From Corallococcus sp. AS-1-6 (GTDB lineage: Bacteria; Myxococcota; Myxococcia; Myxococcales; Myxococcaceae), in assembly GCF_020037015.1 (NCBI RefSeq), contig NZ_JAIQDE010000010.1, positions 124,001-188,000 of the forward strand: DNA of 64,000 nucleotides, given 5' to 3'. The position numbers were made by a program, and so were the translations under genes. Shown piece by piece: positions 28,561 through 39,007 of the stretch. The notes under the pieces were generated by a model. The model was given only the letters and a program-made list of their open reading frames with translations. It was not told the DNA's origin and searched no databases. Each line of letters starts with the position of its first letter. The first letter of the stretch is position 1.

Positions 28561-29442
28561 TCAGTCCTGCTTCAGCGTGCGGAACACGGCGGGCAGTTCC
28601 TGCGCACCCAGCCCCGCGCCCACGGCCCGCCGGTAGTTCTCCAGCAGCTCCCGGGGGAAGCGCGCGCTGATGCGGGCGTCCGTGCTCAGCCGGACGATGT
28701 GCTCGATGGCCGCGACGTGGGTGTCGAGGCTGCACTGCTGGCCGGTGAAGTCGTTGCGTTCGATCATGTCCCGCGCGGCGTCCGCGGTGACGGAGATCAA
28801 CCCCAGGAAGGAGTTCTTCTGGGCGAAGAAGGCCTTCGGGTCGAGCCCCTCGGCCTGACACATCGCCGCGGCGTGGAGTACCGCCAGGGAGCCTCCGTAG
28901 TAGGCCTCGAGGATCGCGCAGTCGAGCGTCGCGGCGGAGCCGATCTTCTCGTCCACGTAGACGGAGTTCCTGGCGATGGCCTGGAGCGTCTCCTGGTGCC
29001 GGTCGAACACCGCGCGGGCCCCGGCGTAGTAGACCGTCGCGGAGTCGGTGGCCACGAACGCGGGATAGGCGAGGATCGCCGCGTCCAGGTAGTCCACGCC
29101 GTGGGCCCTCGCCCACTCCAGGCCTCCGCGCGCATCCGCCGGTGAGCCGCTGGTGAGCTGGACCAGCGTCGTCCCGGCCAGCGCCGACGCGACCGCCGGC
29201 GAAGCAACGCACTCCGACCACGCCGCGTAGTTGGACAGCGAGACGACCACGAGCGCCCGCCCGGTGACGGCCTCCACCAGGTCCTCGAACGCGACGGTGC
29301 CTCCGCCCACGGCCCGGGCCCTGCCCGGCGTCCGGTTCCACACCGCGACGTCGTGCCCCGCCGCGGCGAAGGCTCTCGCCAGCGCGCTGCCCATGAGGCC
29401 ACTGCCAATCACCGCGAGCTTCGTCGAACGGCTGTGAGTCAT
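28561..29442 (-). CDS. NAD(P)-dependent oxidoreductase, imine reductase/HIBADH type
   Basis: A protein of 293 residues with a Rossmann N-terminus: LAVIGSGLMGSALARAF and WNRTPGRARAVGG, where Arg after Asn suggests NADP. The rest is the helical 6-phosphogluconate-dehydrogenase-like domain. An Asp-containing helix near TLDCAILEAYYGG takes the catalytic position in imine reductases. The substrate is not known. The start at 29442 (MTHSRSTKLAVIG) is family-like. Confidence 0.82.
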   Translation of the reverse strand: MTHSRSTKLAVIGSGLMGSALARAFAAAGHDVAVWNRTPGRARAVGGGTVAFEDLVEAVTGRALVVVSLSNYAAWSECVASPAVASALAGTTLVQLTSGSPADARGGLEWARAHGVDYLDAAILAYPAFVATDSATVYYAGARAVFDRHQETLQAIARNSVYVDEKIGSAATLDCAILEAYYGGSLAVLHAAAMCQAEGLDPKAFFAQKNSFLGLISVTADAARDMIERNDFTGQQCSLDTHVAAIEHIVRLSTDARISARFPRELLENYRRAVGAGLGAQELPAVFRTLKQD

Positions 29443-29627
29443 CGTGACGCTCCTGTCGTGAGGCGCCCAGCCTTGAGGCGCGCACACTCCGCGTCAACCT
29501 GGATGCTCGCTGGACGGCCCATCTGACCAGGCCCTCTCCTCCCTGCCCGCCCACCGGCCCGGCGTCCTTCCTCACTCCGTGTGCGCCCGCACCGCGTCAT
29601 CCCCATCCCTCCCCCCGAGGAGACGCC

Positions 29628-30644
29628 ATGGCCAGGAAGATGAAGGCGGTGCAGGTACAGAAGGCGAGCGGCGCGCTTGAAGTCGTCGAGCGCGAGGTCC
29701 CCGAGCCCGGCCCCGGGCAGGTCCGGATCGCGGTGGAGGCGTGCGGCGTCTGCCATAGCGACGCCATCACCAAGGAAGGCTGGATGCCCATCCAGTATCC
29801 CCGGGTGCCGGGCCACGAGGTCGTGGGGCGCATCGACCGGGTGGGCCCCGGCGTGACGGCCTGGAAGGAGGGACAGCACGTCGGCGTGGGCTGGCACGGG
29901 GGCCACTGCGGCCAGTGTGTCGCGTGCCGCAGCGGCGACTTCGTCACCTGTGAGAAGCAGCAGATCTGCGGCATCAGCTACGACGGTGGCTACGCGGAGT
30001 ACCTGGTCGCGCCCCAGGAGGCGCTGGCCCGTGTTCCCGAGGGGATGAGCTCCGAGGACGCCGCGCCCCTGCTCTGCGCGGGCGTCACCACGTACAACTC
30101 CCTGCGCAACATGGGCGCGCGGCCGGGGGATCTGGTGGCGGTGCAAGGCATTGGCGGCCTGGGCCACCTGGCCATCCAATACGCCAGCAAGTTCGGCTAC
30201 CGCACCGTCGCCATCTCACGTGGCGCGGACAAGAAGGCCCTGGCGCTGGAGCTGGGCGCGCACGAATACCTCGACACGGAGAAGGGCTCCCCGGCGGAGG
30301 CCCTCCAGAAGCTCGGGGGCGCGCGCGTCATCATGATGACCGCGTCGAGCAGCAGCCTCGCGGGCGCGCTGCTCGGAGGCCTGGGACGCAACGGCACCCT
30401 GCTGCTGCTGGGCGCGGGCTCGGAGCCCATCCCCGTGAGCAGCCTGTCCATGATTGGAAAGCGCACCCGCATCCAGGGCTGGCCCAGCGGCGCGCCCCAG
30501 GACTCGCAGGAGACCATGGCTTTCAGCGCGCTGGAGGGCGTGCGCTCGCGCAACGAGGTGTTCCCCCTGGACCGCGCGGCGGAGGCCTACGAGCGGATGA
30601 TGAGCAACAAGGCCCGCTTCCGGGTGGTGCTCAAGATGCGCTGA
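29628..30644 (+). CDS. Zinc-dependent alcohol dehydrogenase
   Basis: A protein of 338 residues. Catalytic zinc: EACGVCHSDAITKEGW with GHEVVG; structural zinc: CGQCVACRSGDFVTCEKQQ; cofactor loop GIGGLGHLAIQYA. It belongs to the AdhP/AdhT-like group. GAGGAG lies 6 bases before the ATG. Divergent from the imine-reductase-like gene, so the 185-base gap probably holds both promoters. Confidence 0.9.
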   Translation: MARKMKAVQVQKASGALEVVEREVPEPGPGQVRIAVEACGVCHSDAITKEGWMPIQYPRVPGHEVVGRIDRVGPGVTAWKEGQHVGVGWHGGHCGQCVACRSGDFVTCEKQQICGISYDGGYAEYLVAPQEALARVPEGMSSEDAAPLLCAGVTTYNSLRNMGARPGDLVAVQGIGGLGHLAIQYASKFGYRTVAISRGADKKALALELGAHEYLDTEKGSPAEALQKLGGARVIMMTASSSSLAGALLGGLGRNGTLLLLGAGSEPIPVSSLSMIGKRTRIQGWPSGAPQDSQETMAFSALEGVRSRNEVFPLDRAAEAYERMMSNKARFRVVLKMR

Positions 30645-30681
30645 CTTGCCGGGCGACGGCCGGGGTGGGGATGCTCGCGCC

Positions 30682-32211
30682 ATGTCCCCTCCCCGTCCGC
30701 TCCTCCGCCTCGCGGCGCTGTCGCTCGCCCTCGCCTTCCCGGCTTCCTCCAGGTCCGAGGAGGCCCCGCCCTCCGCGCGTGAGCGCGAAGCCGCGCTGCT
30801 CGTGGGGAGCGTGCTGGGGGCAACGCCCCTGGTGGAGGACCTGCGCTCGCTGGTGGACGAGGTGGGCGGGAGGGCCACGGGCTCCGAGGCCAACCAGCGC
30901 TCCGTGTCCTGGGCGCTGGAGCGCTTCCGCGCCGCGGGCGTGACGGCGCGCGCGGAGCCCTTCCCCATGCCGGCGCTGTGGCTGGAGCGCGCCGCCACCG
31001 CGACCGTGCAGGGCCAGGACGTGCGCTTCGCCCCGCGCGTGGCCGCGATGCCCTTCTCCACCGCCACGCCCAGGGGAGGCCTCACCGCGCCGCTGCGGGA
31101 CGGGGGCCGGGGCACCGAGGCGGACTTCGCGCGCATGGGCCCGAAGGCGCGCGGCGCGTACCTGCTGGTGGAGACGGACGAGCTCAAGGACGTCGACGGG
31201 CTCTTTCGCGAGTACGACGAGGCGGCGGTCATCGAGGCCCGCGCGTTCGCCGCGGGCGTGGCCGGCGTCGTCTACATGGGCAGCCGCCCCGGCAACCAGC
31301 TCTACCGGCACAGCGTCTCCGTGGGCCCCAGGAACACCCGGCCCATGATGGTGATGGAGCGCGACGGCGCGAAGCGCGCGCTGCGGCTCCTGCGCGCCGG
31401 CAGGGCGCTGAACCTCACCGCGGTGCTGGACCTGCGGACGGGCGGCCCCTACGAGGCGCGCAACGTCATTGGCGAGATCCGCGGCACCACGCACCCGGAA
31501 GAGGTCGTCGTGCTGGGGGCGCACCTGGACAGTTGGGACCTGGGCGGCGGCGCGCTGGACAACGGCGCCAACGTCGCGATGCTGCTCGACCTCGCGCGGC
31601 AGATGCAGCGCCTGGGCCTGAAGCCCGCGCGCACGCTGCGCTTCGCGCTGTGGAACGGCGAGGAGCAGGGCATGTACGGCTCGGCCGGCTATGCGCGCAC
31701 GCACGCGGCGGAGCTGGACCGGCACACCCTGGCGCTGTCGGTGGACATCGGCTGCGGGCGCATCACCGGCTTCTACACGAACGGCCGGCCCGCGCTGGTG
31801 CCGCTGGTGGACCGGGCCCTGACGCCGGTGGCGGGCCTGGGCCCCTTCACGCAGGTGGACGTGCCGGTGGTGGGCACCGACAACTTCGACTTCATGATGC
31901 ACGGCGTGGCCAACCTCATCGCCAACCAGGAGCCGGCCACGTACGGGCCCAACTACCACGCGCGCTCGGACGAGTTCGAACAGTGCGACGCGCGCACGCT
32001 GCGCGCCAACGCGGCCGTGGTGGGCGCGCTCGCGTGGGGCTTCGCGACGATGGAGGAGAAGCTGCCCCGGCAGAGCCGCGCGGAGGTGGAGGCGCTCGTG
32101 CGCGACACCGACCTGGGCCAGCAGATGAAGTCGTTCAACGTCTGGGAGGAGTGGACCGCCGGCACCCGGGGGCATCCCCTTGAAGGGAAGCCCGCACAGG
32201 CACCGCGCTGA
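30682..32211 (+). CDS. Secreted M28-family metallopeptidase
   Basis: A protein of 509 residues. The signal peptide is LAALSLALAFPASSRS. A PA-like insert lies around residues 150-220. The zinc site reads LGAHLDSWDLGGGALDNGAN (His, Asp), WNGEEQGMYGS (Glu-Glu) and NYHARSDEF (His). This is the aminopeptidase/carboxypeptidase-Q-like type, which cleaves small peptides outside the cytoplasm, fitting a predatory, proteolytic lifestyle. It starts 37 bases after the dehydrogenase. Confidence 0.9.
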   Translation: MSPPRPLLRLAALSLALAFPASSRSEEAPPSAREREAALLVGSVLGATPLVEDLRSLVDEVGGRATGSEANQRSVSWALERFRAAGVTARAEPFPMPALWLERAATATVQGQDVRFAPRVAAMPFSTATPRGGLTAPLRDGGRGTEADFARMGPKARGAYLLVETDELKDVDGLFREYDEAAVIEARAFAAGVAGVVYMGSRPGNQLYRHSVSVGPRNTRPMMVMERDGAKRALRLLRAGRALNLTAVLDLRTGGPYEARNVIGEIRGTTHPEEVVVLGAHLDSWDLGGGALDNGANVAMLLDLARQMQRLGLKPARTLRFALWNGEEQGMYGSAGYARTHAAELDRHTLALSVDIGCGRITGFYTNGRPALVPLVDRALTPVAGLGPFTQVDVPVVGTDNFDFMMHGVANLIANQEPATYGPNYHARSDEFEQCDARTLRANAAVVGALAWGFATMEEKLPRQSRAEVEALVRDTDLGQQMKSFNVWEEWTAGTRGHPLEGKPAQAPR

Positions 32212-32229
32212 AGCGAGCGGACATCCAGG

Positions 32230-32250
32230 CCCCAGGCCTCCCACCTGGGG
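32230..32250 (+). terminator. Hairpin after the M28 peptidase gene
   Basis: Perfect 7-bp arms CCCCAGG and CCTGGGG with a 7-nt loop, 18 bases after the stop codon. No T-tract follows. Confidence 0.5.
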
Positions 32251-32276
32251 ACCGGGCCCGGTGAACTCAGAGCGCT

Positions 32277-32477
32277 TCAGAGCGCTGCGGGCTGCTCCTG
32301 GTGCATCCGTCCTTCCACCTGGCGCTGGATGACCAGCAACTGGTCGAGCCTGCGCTTCAGCTCCTCACGCAGCTCGAGCTTGTCGGTGCGGACGATCTCG
32401 TCCCGCAGGGCATCGGCGCCCTCGGCCAGCACGGCGTGGAGCAGGTGGATCTGCGGCTGGGAGAACTCCAGGACCAT
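32277..32477 (-). CDS. Small helical protein, 66 aa
   Basis: A protein of 66 residues starting MVLEFSQPQIHLLHAVLAEG and continuing as heptad-like helix (LREELKRRLDQLLVIQRQ). No known family; it could be a dimeric regulator or an anti-sigma-like helix, but nothing specific is visible. GAGGTG lies 6 bases before the ATG. It is divergent from the pyrophosphatase terminator region and convergent with the peptidase gene. Confidence 0.55.
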   Translation of the reverse strand: MVLEFSQPQIHLLHAVLAEGADALRDEIVRTDKLELREELKRRLDQLLVIQRQVEGRMHQEQPAAL

Positions 32478-32596
32478 GGGACACCTCATCGTCAGGAGAA
32501 CAGCGAGCGGCTCACACGAAGTGTAAGCACGCGCTCGCCCACTGCCCCTGAAGCGGCCGGCATCGCCTGGCCGGGTGTCTGGTCTGCTACACCCAG

Positions 32597-32628
32597 GGTG
32601 CGGCGCCCCGAAGCCGGGTGGCCGCACC
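32597..32628 (-). terminator. Hairpin after the pyrophosphatase gene
   Basis: Arms GGTGCGGC and GCCGCACC form a perfect 8-bp stem with a 16-nt loop, starting 11 bases after the stop codon of hppA. Confidence 0.6.
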
Positions 32629-32639
32629 CCAGGAGGTGC

Positions 32640-34718
32640 TCAGCGCAGCGCGATGAGCGAGGCCACGAGCAGCGACACGACGCTCATGACCTTGATGAGG
32701 ATGGCCACGCCCGGGCCGGACGTGTCCTTGAAGGGGTCGCCCACCATGTCGCCCACGACGGCGGCCTTGTGGACGGCCGAGCCCTTGGCGTGGCCCGGCA
32801 GCTTGCCCTTCTCGATGAACTTCTTGGCGTTGTCCCACGCACCGCCCGCGTTGGCCATGTAGAGGGCCATGGTGGCGCCGACGACGAGCGCACCGGCCAG
32901 CAGGCCCGCCAGGGCGAGGGGCCCCAGCACCCAGCCCACCAGCGGCGGGGCGACGATGGCGACGAGGCCCGGGAAGATCATCTCGCGCAGCGCGCTCTTG
33001 GTGGAGATGTCGACGATCTTCTTGGGGTCCGGCTCCGCCTTGAGCTCCATCAGGCCGGGGATCTCACGGAACTGACGGCCAATCTCCTCCACGATGGCGC
33101 CGGCGGCGCGGCCCACCGCGAGCATGGTGGAGGCGCCCACCAGGAACGGCAGGATGGAGCCCAGCAGCAGGCCCACGATGACGTTCGGGTTGGTCAGCTC
33201 CAGGCTCATCTCCGCCAGGCCGTTGGCGACGCGGGTGTGGTTGACCTCCAGGTTGAACGCGGAGAACAGCGCGATGACCGTGAGGGTCGCGGAGCCGATG
33301 GCGAAGCCCTTGCCGATGGCCGCCGTGGTGTTGCCCACCGCGTCCAGTTCGTCGGTGATGGCGCGCACGTCCGGGCCCAGGCCGGACATCTCGGAGATGC
33401 CGCCCGCGTTGTCGGAGATGGGGCCGTACGCGTCCACCGTCATCACGACGGCCGTACCGCCCAGCATGCCCACCGCCGACAGCGCGATGCCGTACAGGCC
33501 GAGCGCGCGGTCCGCGATGTACGCCACCAGCGCGATGGTGGCCATGGAGATGCCCACGCTCTCCATGCCGACCGCGAGGCCGCGGATGAGGTTGGTGCCG
33601 GCGCCCGTGATGGAGGCCTCCGCGATGCGCTGCACCGGCGTGGAGGACGTGTAGTAGTCCGTGACGAGGCCGATGATGGCGCCGCCGAAGGCACCGGCCG
33701 CCAGCGCCACCGTGATGGACTGGGACAGGCCGAACACGTTCATCAGCACGAACGACAGGCCCACCAGGATGACGGGGGGCATGATGAGCGCGCTGCGCAG
33801 CACCTGCGCGGGGTTCATGTGCTTGAGCGCGCGGGCGATGAAGATGCTCAGCAGGCTGACCACCAGGCCGATGGCGGACAGCACGAGCGGGAGGATGACG
33901 CCGGCCAGCTTCGCGTTGCCCGTGGCGTTCGTGTCCACCACCAGGCGGGAGAGCTCCGTCGCGTTGGCGGTCAGCGCGATGGCCATGGCGGCGACGATGG
34001 CGGCCACCATGGACTCGTAGATGTCCGCGCCCATGCCGGCCACGTCGCCCACGTTGTCACCCACGTTGTCGGCGATGACGCCGGGGTTGCGCGGGTCGTC
34101 CTCGGGGATGTTCTCGATGACCTTGCCGGCGATGTCGGAGCCCACGTCCGCGGCCTTGGTGTAGATGCCGCCGCCCACGCGCGCGAAGAGCGCGATGGAG
34201 CTGGCGCCCACGGCGAACGAGTGGAGGATGGGGGACAGCTCCGGGCTGGAGCGGAACACGTAGTAGACGACGCCCATGCCGACGAGGCCCAGGCCGGCGA
34301 CGGCGAGGCCCATCACGGCGCCGCCGTCCAGCGCGACGAGCAGCGCGTTCGGCTTGGAGCCGGTGCGCGCGGCCTGCGCGGTGCGCACGTTCGCGAACGT
34401 CGCGGCCTTCATGCCGATGTAGCCCGCGAGCAGCGACAGGAACGCGCCCGCCACGAAGCTCGCGCTCGCGACCGGGCCCAGCGCCAGGCCGATGACGATG
34501 GCGACGACCACGCAGTAGACCGCGAGGACCTTGTATTCGCGGACGAGGAACGCCATCGCGCCTTCGCGGATGTAGCCCGCGATGCGGTTCATCGTCGCGT
34601 CACCTTCGGGGAGCCCCTTGACGCGGAAGTAGAAGAACGCAGCGAAGAGCAGACCGACGGCGCCGATGACGCTCGGTGCGATTGCCCAGAAATTCGATTC
34701 GAGACTCGACAACTCCAT
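32640..34718 (-). CDS. hppA: Membrane-bound pyrophosphatase (ion pump), K+-dependent type
   Basis: Hydrolyses pyrophosphate and pumps H+ or Na+ across the inner membrane. It has 692 residues and about 16 membrane helices. Substrate motifs are [36 protein letters not shown] and, near the C-terminus, [16 protein letters not shown]. The segment [15 protein letters not shown] has Ala and Gly at the two positions that mark the K+-dependent class; K+-independent enzymes have Lys and Thr there. The ATG at 34718 follows GGAGGAACGG; the long frame upstream is not used. Confidence 0.94.
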   Translation of the reverse strand: MELSSLESNFWAIAPSVIGAVGLLFAAFFYFRVKGLPEGDATMNRIAGYIREGAMAFLVREYKVLAVYCVVVAIVIGLALGPVASASFVAGAFLSLLAGYIGMKAATFANVRTAQAARTGSKPNALLVALDGGAVMGLAVAGLGLVGMGVVYYVFRSSPELSPILHSFAVGASSIALFARVGGGIYTKAADVGSDIAGKVIENIPEDDPRNPGVIADNVGDNVGDVAGMGADIYESMVAAIVAAMAIALTANATELSRLVVDTNATGNAKLAGVILPLVLSAIGLVVSLLSIFIARALKHMNPAQVLRSALIMPPVILVGLSFVLMNVFGLSQSITVALAAGAFGGAIIGLVTDYYTSSTPVQRIAEASITGAGTNLIRGLAVGMESVGISMATIALVAYIADRALGLYGIALSAVGMLGGTAVVMTVDAYGPISDNAGGISEMSGLGPDVRAITDELDAVGNTTAAIGKGFAIGSATLTVIALFSAFNLEVNHTRVANGLAEMSLELTNPNVIVGLLLGSILPFLVGASTMLAVGRAAGAIVEEIGRQFREIPGLMELKAEPDPKKIVDISTKSALREMIFPGLVAIVAPPLVGWVLGPLALAGLLAGALVVGATMALYMANAGGAWDNAKKFIEKGKLPGHAKGSAVHKAAVVGDMVGDPFKDTSGPGVAILIKVMSVVSLLVASLIALR

Positions 34719-35044
34719 CCGTTCCTCCAGAGCAGTCCCGGGGGCCTCCGACTGCTCGCCCTGCGGATCGCTCGCGTGCCGCGCGAAATGTGCGGAGGGC
34801 CTATACGTGATTTCAGGGCAAGCGGGGAGCCTCCTCGGAGCGGTCGGCCCCACCGGGGTCCTTGACGCGGGAGGCGCCCCCAGGCCGCCAGGGGGACCAC
34901 CGGAACCCGTCGAGTGAATCGAAGTGCCCGGATTCACTGACGATTCATCCCCATGAAGGGGCCGGCGTGGGGGGGGCGGCGCCCCTTGCGTCATGCAGGG
35001 GGTGGCTGTCCTTCCGCCCGGTGGATGTGCCAGAAGGCGCCGCC
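34719..35044. other. Divergent intergenic region, 326 bases
   Basis: Spacer between hppA (minus) and a lipoprotein gene (plus). It must contain both promoters. I see no RNA gene, repeat or strong palindrome in it, and no short open frame that looks real. Confidence 0.5.
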
Positions 35045-36544
35045 ATGGGCATTCGCTTGGGGCTCCTCGGGTTGGCATTGGCGTTGTTTTCGGGCTGTAC
35101 GGCGAGCCGGGCCCTGTGCCCGGCCGAGGGTGGCCGGCCCTGGCGCGAGGTGAAGAGCTCGCACTTCCGCGTGCGCACGAACCTGGAGGAGCCGGCGGCG
35201 GCGCGGACCGCCGTGGAGCTGGAGGAGTTCCGGCGGGCGCTGCTGCTGGCCTGGGGCGCGGGCTTCGACCCGCCGGGCACGGTGGACGTCATCGTGCTCG
35301 GCAATCCGCGCGACCTGGAGGAGTTCACCGACGCGCGCTACGCCGGCTTCGCCGGCCAGACGCCGGACGGGCCTCGGATGGTGATGACGGGAGGCGGCGG
35401 CTACCTGCTGGCGGACTCGACGGGCGACAAGGAGACCCAGGCCCACGAGTTGGCGCACTACCTGAGCGCCTTCGCCCTGCCCCGCCAGCCCCGGTGGATC
35501 TCCGAAGGCCTGGCGTCCTACCTGCAGACCGTCACCATCCGGCCCAGCGACCGCAACGTGGTGCTCGGCCGCGCCAGCCCGGCGCTGCTCCAGTACGTGC
35601 GCGCGCACGGCTGGCTCACGCTGGAAGAGCTGTGGCAGTGGGACGGCCAGACGAACCAGGGCACCGCGGAGCTCCAGCGCCACTACGCCTCGTCGTGGCT
35701 GTGGGTGCACTACCTCATCAACGAGCACGGCGAGCGCTTCGACACCTTCCAGAACCAACTGGCCCGGGGCGAGGACCCCCGGCGCGCCTTCACGGCCGCC
35801 TTCCAGGGTGACACCACGTATCAGGCCGCCCTCGCGAACTACGTGCAGCTCGGGCGCTACGCCATCTCCACCCAGCCCCTGCCGCCGGTGCCCACGCAAA
35901 CCCAGACACGCGGACTGGAGCCCGCGGACGTGCACGTCATCCGCTCCATCCTCTTCACGCAGGCCCCGGGCGACGTGCCGCCGGCCGAACGCCAGCGCAA
36001 GGCGGACCTGGAGCTGGATCAGGCGCTCAAGGAAGATCCGACCCACGTGGAGACCCTCCGGCTGCGGGCCGAGAAGCTGGACAAGGCCGAGCGGCTGAAG
36101 CTCGCGCGGGAGCTGGTGGAGAAGCATCCGGAGGATGGGCGCGCGTGGGACCTGCTCGCCAACGCCCTGGAGGCCAACGCGGACCTGTCCGCCGCGCAGG
36201 AGCAGGCCCGCAAGCGCGCCGCGGAGCTGCTGCCGGACAGCCCCTCCGTCCAGAACAGCCTGGCCTGGTACTACGTGACCACGGACCAGCCCCAGAAGGG
36301 GTTCGCCCCGGCCCAGCGCGCGGTGCGGCTGATGCCCGGCAACGCGGCCATCCTCAACACCCAGGCGGCGTTGTTCTTCCAGACCGGGCGGTGCAAGGAG
36401 GCCGTGGCCATGGGGCGGCGCGCGCTCGACATGCTCCACGAAGGCGTTTCGGATGCGACGCGCCAGGACTTCAAGCGGATCGTCAACGTCTTCGAGACGA
36501 AGTGCGTCTCCGCTCCGGCCGCGCCTTCGGCGAAGGCCGAGTAG
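35045..36544 (+). CDS. Lipoprotein with a HELAH motif and TPR-like C-terminus
   Basis: A protein of 499 residues. The signal peptide ends LFSGC, so it is a lipoprotein. Around residues 135-170, THELAH-type zinc-peptidase residues are visible ([14 protein letters not shown]) with a Glu further on ([11 protein letters not shown]), the gluzincin pattern of DUF1570-like proteins. Residues ~315-490 form several TPR-like helical repeats ([39 protein letters not shown]). It may be a peptidase or a decayed one. The upstream frame is open but lacks a signal peptide. Confidence 0.8.
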   Translation: MGIRLGLLGLALALFSGCTASRALCPAEGGRPWREVKSSHFRVRTNLEEPAAARTAVELEEFRRALLLAWGAGFDPPGTVDVIVLGNPRDLEEFTDARYAGFAGQTPDGPRMVMTGGGGYLLADSTGDKETQAHELAHYLSAFALPRQPRWISEGLASYLQTVTIRPSDRNVVLGRASPALLQYVRAHGWLTLEELWQWDGQTNQGTAELQRHYASSWLWVHYLINEHGERFDTFQNQLARGEDPRRAFTAAFQGDTTYQAALANYVQLGRYAISTQPLPPVPTQTQTRGLEPADVHVIRSILFTQAPGDVPPAERQRKADLELDQALKEDPTHVETLRLRAEKLDKAERLKLARELVEKHPEDGRAWDLLANALEANADLSAAQEQARKRAAELLPDSPSVQNSLAWYYVTTDQPQKGFAPAQRAVRLMPGNAAILNTQAALFFQTGRCKEAVAMGRRALDMLHEGVSDATRQDFKRIVNVFETKCVSAPAAPSAKAE

Positions 36545-36553
36545 CCCCCGGCC

Positions 36554-38248
36554 TCAACGCGCGAGCAGGAGGTCCCGCAGCCGTGCCGTCTTGTCCGCGC
36601 TCCAGCCCTCGGGCCGCAGGAGCGCGGCCCAGCCGTCCACGTGCTCGGCGGTGTAGACGTGGCCGTGGCCCGCGGGCACCTCCATGCCCAGGGGCAGGTC
36701 CGCCGTCACCTGCCAGAACGTGACGAAGGGGATCCACACCATCTGGTCCAGGACGTCATCGCCTCGCGGCTCGCGCAGCCAGTCCGGCCGCTTCACCAGG
36801 AGCCGGGGGCTCCACCAGATGATGGGGTCGGAGGGGTGCAGCAGGTACAGCACGCGCGAGTCCCCCCACGGCTCGGACGCGGGCGGGATGTTCGTCCCCG
36901 GCCTGCGGCTGAAGCGGACGATGCGGCCCTGATGGTAGATGGGCTCCACCTCGGGGCTGCCCGGGTCCCGGTGGTCGGTGAACGCGCGATACAGGGTGTT
37001 GAAGTTCGGCGGCCCCACGAAGAGGACTCCGTCGGTGCGGTTGGCCATGTCCCGCTCGCCGCTGAACGCGGTCTCTCCGCCGTAGGAGCCCAGGCTCTCT
37101 CCGAACACCAGCAGCTTCGGGCGGTGGCCGGGAGGAAGCCGCGACCAGCGCTCGTAGACCTCATCGAAGAGCGCCCGGCCGGATTCCCGGGCCCGTTCCT
37201 GATCCACCAGGACGGAGAGCCACGACCACAGATGCGAGTACTGCATGGCGACGATCGCGGAGTCGCCGCCGGTCATGTACTCGAAGGCGTCCACGGCCTC
37301 CGGCACCACCCAGCCACTGCCCGTGGTCGTCACCACCAGCAGGTACGCGCGGTCGAAGCCGCCGGCCCGCTCCAGGTCGTCGACCGCGAGCGCCGCGCGG
37401 GCCTCCGCGTCCGGCGCGGAGGCGAAACCCGCGTACGCGCGGATCGGCTCCTTCACCGCCGTGCCATGGAAGCGGGAGAGCTCCTCGACCGAAGGCCCGC
37501 GTCCGATGAAGTTGCGCCCTTCCCTTCCCAGGAACTCCCAAGCGATGCGTGAGCCCGGGCCTCCGGAGCGCAACGCCGTGCGCGGTGGGACCACGCCCTC
37601 GTCGGTCATCGAGTCCTGCACCGCCAGGGTGCGATCCGCCGCGCTGATGAGCCCGTCCCACAGCAGGCCGCTGGCCACCAGCGCGGTGAGCGCCACCACG
37701 GCCAGTCCGCTCGTCACCCGGGCCGCGCGAGGGCCGATGTGTCTCGACAGCCAGGTGGCCAACGCGCGGGACGCGCCACGCAGGCCACGCGCCATGGCGA
37801 TGGTCACGAAGAAGAAGACCGCCGCGACGAAGGGGGCGAGCAGATATCCCGCGCGGCCCGGTGAGGGCATGCCCATGAGCTCCCGCAGGCGCTGTTGCCA
37901 GTGCCAGCCGAGCAGCAGCGCGCCCGTCAGCGCCACGGCGGCCGCGATGAAGAAGCCCTGCCATGCGCGACGACGGGGCGTCCTCGCGGGGCGGTCCGCG
38001 AACTCCCGCCAGAGCCAGGCGCCCAGGCACCCGAGCCCATAGCCGATGGCCGCGCTGAGGCCGCTGACGAATCCCTGGAACGGCCCGCCGCGCGGCAGCA
38101 GGGACGGCGTGAAAGCCAGACAGGCGAAGAGGAGCGCCACCCAGGATCCCGGCAAGGTGTAGCGGAGCCAGCGAGGCCAGGTCCGGCTGGCACGTCTGGC
38201 ATGGCGCACCTCGGCGGGTTGCTCGGCGTGGGTGAGGAAGTGCTCCAT
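36554..38248 (-). CDS. Membrane alpha/beta-hydrolase (Abhydrolase_9 family)
   Basis: A protein of 564 residues. The N-terminal ~220 residues hold about five membrane helices (for example WVALLFACLAFTPSLLP and FFIAAAVALTGALLLG). The C-terminal domain is the hydrolase: PKLLVFGESLGSYGGETAF holds the nucleophile elbow G-E-S-L-G, and DPIIWWSPRLL and a late His complete the likely triad. The two-domain order matches the Abhydrolase_9_N plus Abhydrolase_9 family. The substrate is unknown, possibly a membrane lipid. Confidence 0.82.
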   Translation of the reverse strand: MEHFLTHAEQPAEVRHARRASRTWPRWLRYTLPGSWVALLFACLAFTPSLLPRGGPFQGFVSGLSAAIGYGLGCLGAWLWREFADRPARTPRRRAWQGFFIAAAVALTGALLLGWHWQQRLRELMGMPSPGRAGYLLAPFVAAVFFFVTIAMARGLRGASRALATWLSRHIGPRAARVTSGLAVVALTALVASGLLWDGLISAADRTLAVQDSMTDEGVVPPRTALRSGGPGSRIAWEFLGREGRNFIGRGPSVEELSRFHGTAVKEPIRAYAGFASAPDAEARAALAVDDLERAGGFDRAYLLVVTTTGSGWVVPEAVDAFEYMTGGDSAIVAMQYSHLWSWLSVLVDQERARESGRALFDEVYERWSRLPPGHRPKLLVFGESLGSYGGETAFSGERDMANRTDGVLFVGPPNFNTLYRAFTDHRDPGSPEVEPIYHQGRIVRFSRRPGTNIPPASEPWGDSRVLYLLHPSDPIIWWSPRLLVKRPDWLREPRGDDVLDQMVWIPFVTFWQVTADLPLGMEVPAGHGHVYTAEHVDGWAALLRPEGWSADKTARLRDLLLAR

Positions 38249-38419
38249 GCGAACTCCCCTCGGGTGCGCCAGCCCTCCAGAGCGCACCTCGGAGGGTAGG
38301 CCCCAGGACCGCTCCCCAGCAGCGAGCGCACGCCGCGCCCGGCCCGGTGACTGCCAATGGGTTCAGCCGCCAGGTGGGCCCACTCGCACTCGCGGCGAAG
38401 TGCCTGATAGCCTGACCGG

Positions 38420-38998
38420 ATGCTTCCCCGCGCCCTCGCTCCCATCCTGTTCGGTGCCCCGGTCCTGTGGCCGCTGCGCGCGCTCGCCTGCATCAACTCG
38501 ATGGACCACGCCCCCAAGGACTTCAGTCAGTCCTATGGGATGGACCTGGTTTTCTGGTCCGTGGGCGCGGTGTTCATGAACCGCGTCGTCCTGCGCAACG
38601 TGTGGGGCCCGGCCGTGAAGGGACAGCCGGGGCCGGCGGCGGCGCGCAAGGCCTTCTTCGTGGTCGTTGGCGTCGCGCTCCTCCTGCTGCTGGAGGCGGT
38701 CTCGGTGGGGGGGCCGCTGCTCAACTTCAGCGCGCGCGACTTCTCCGCGTGCGTGATGAGCCTCCCCAACCTGGTGGTGCTGGTGGCCAGCCCCGTGGTG
38801 CTCTTCCTCATGCAGGCGGCGTTCTTCCACGGGCCGGGCAAGCGGAGGTTCGGCGATACGGGAACCCGGCCCCTCGTGGCCCTGGTGCTCACGTCCGTGG
38901 TGCTGGTGCTGGGATTGGGGATGGCCCGGGAGCACCTCGTCCTCCCGCATCTCTGCGAGAACCCGTCGTGGGGGTTCGTGGACACCGACGTCTACTGA
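38420..38998 (+). CDS. Membrane protein, 192 aa, upstream of a cytochrome c gene
   Basis: No family is recognised. It has four hydrophobic segments (LAPILFGAPVLWPLRAL, FFVVVGVALLLLLEAV, LVVLVASPVVLFLMQAAFF, LVALVLTSVVLVLGLGMA). The N-terminal segment may be cleaved near ALACINSM. It lies 9 bases before the multiheme cytochrome gene and is probably co-transcribed, which suggests a membrane partner for electron transfer. Confidence 0.65.
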   Translation: MLPRALAPILFGAPVLWPLRALACINSMDHAPKDFSQSYGMDLVFWSVGAVFMNRVVLRNVWGPAVKGQPGPAAARKAFFVVVGVALLLLLEAVSVGGPLLNFSARDFSACVMSLPNLVVLVASPVVLFLMQAAFFHGPGKRRFGDTGTRPLVALVLTSVVLVLGLGMAREHLVLPHLCENPSWGFVDTDVY

Positions 38999-39007
38999 TT
39001 CCGCCCC

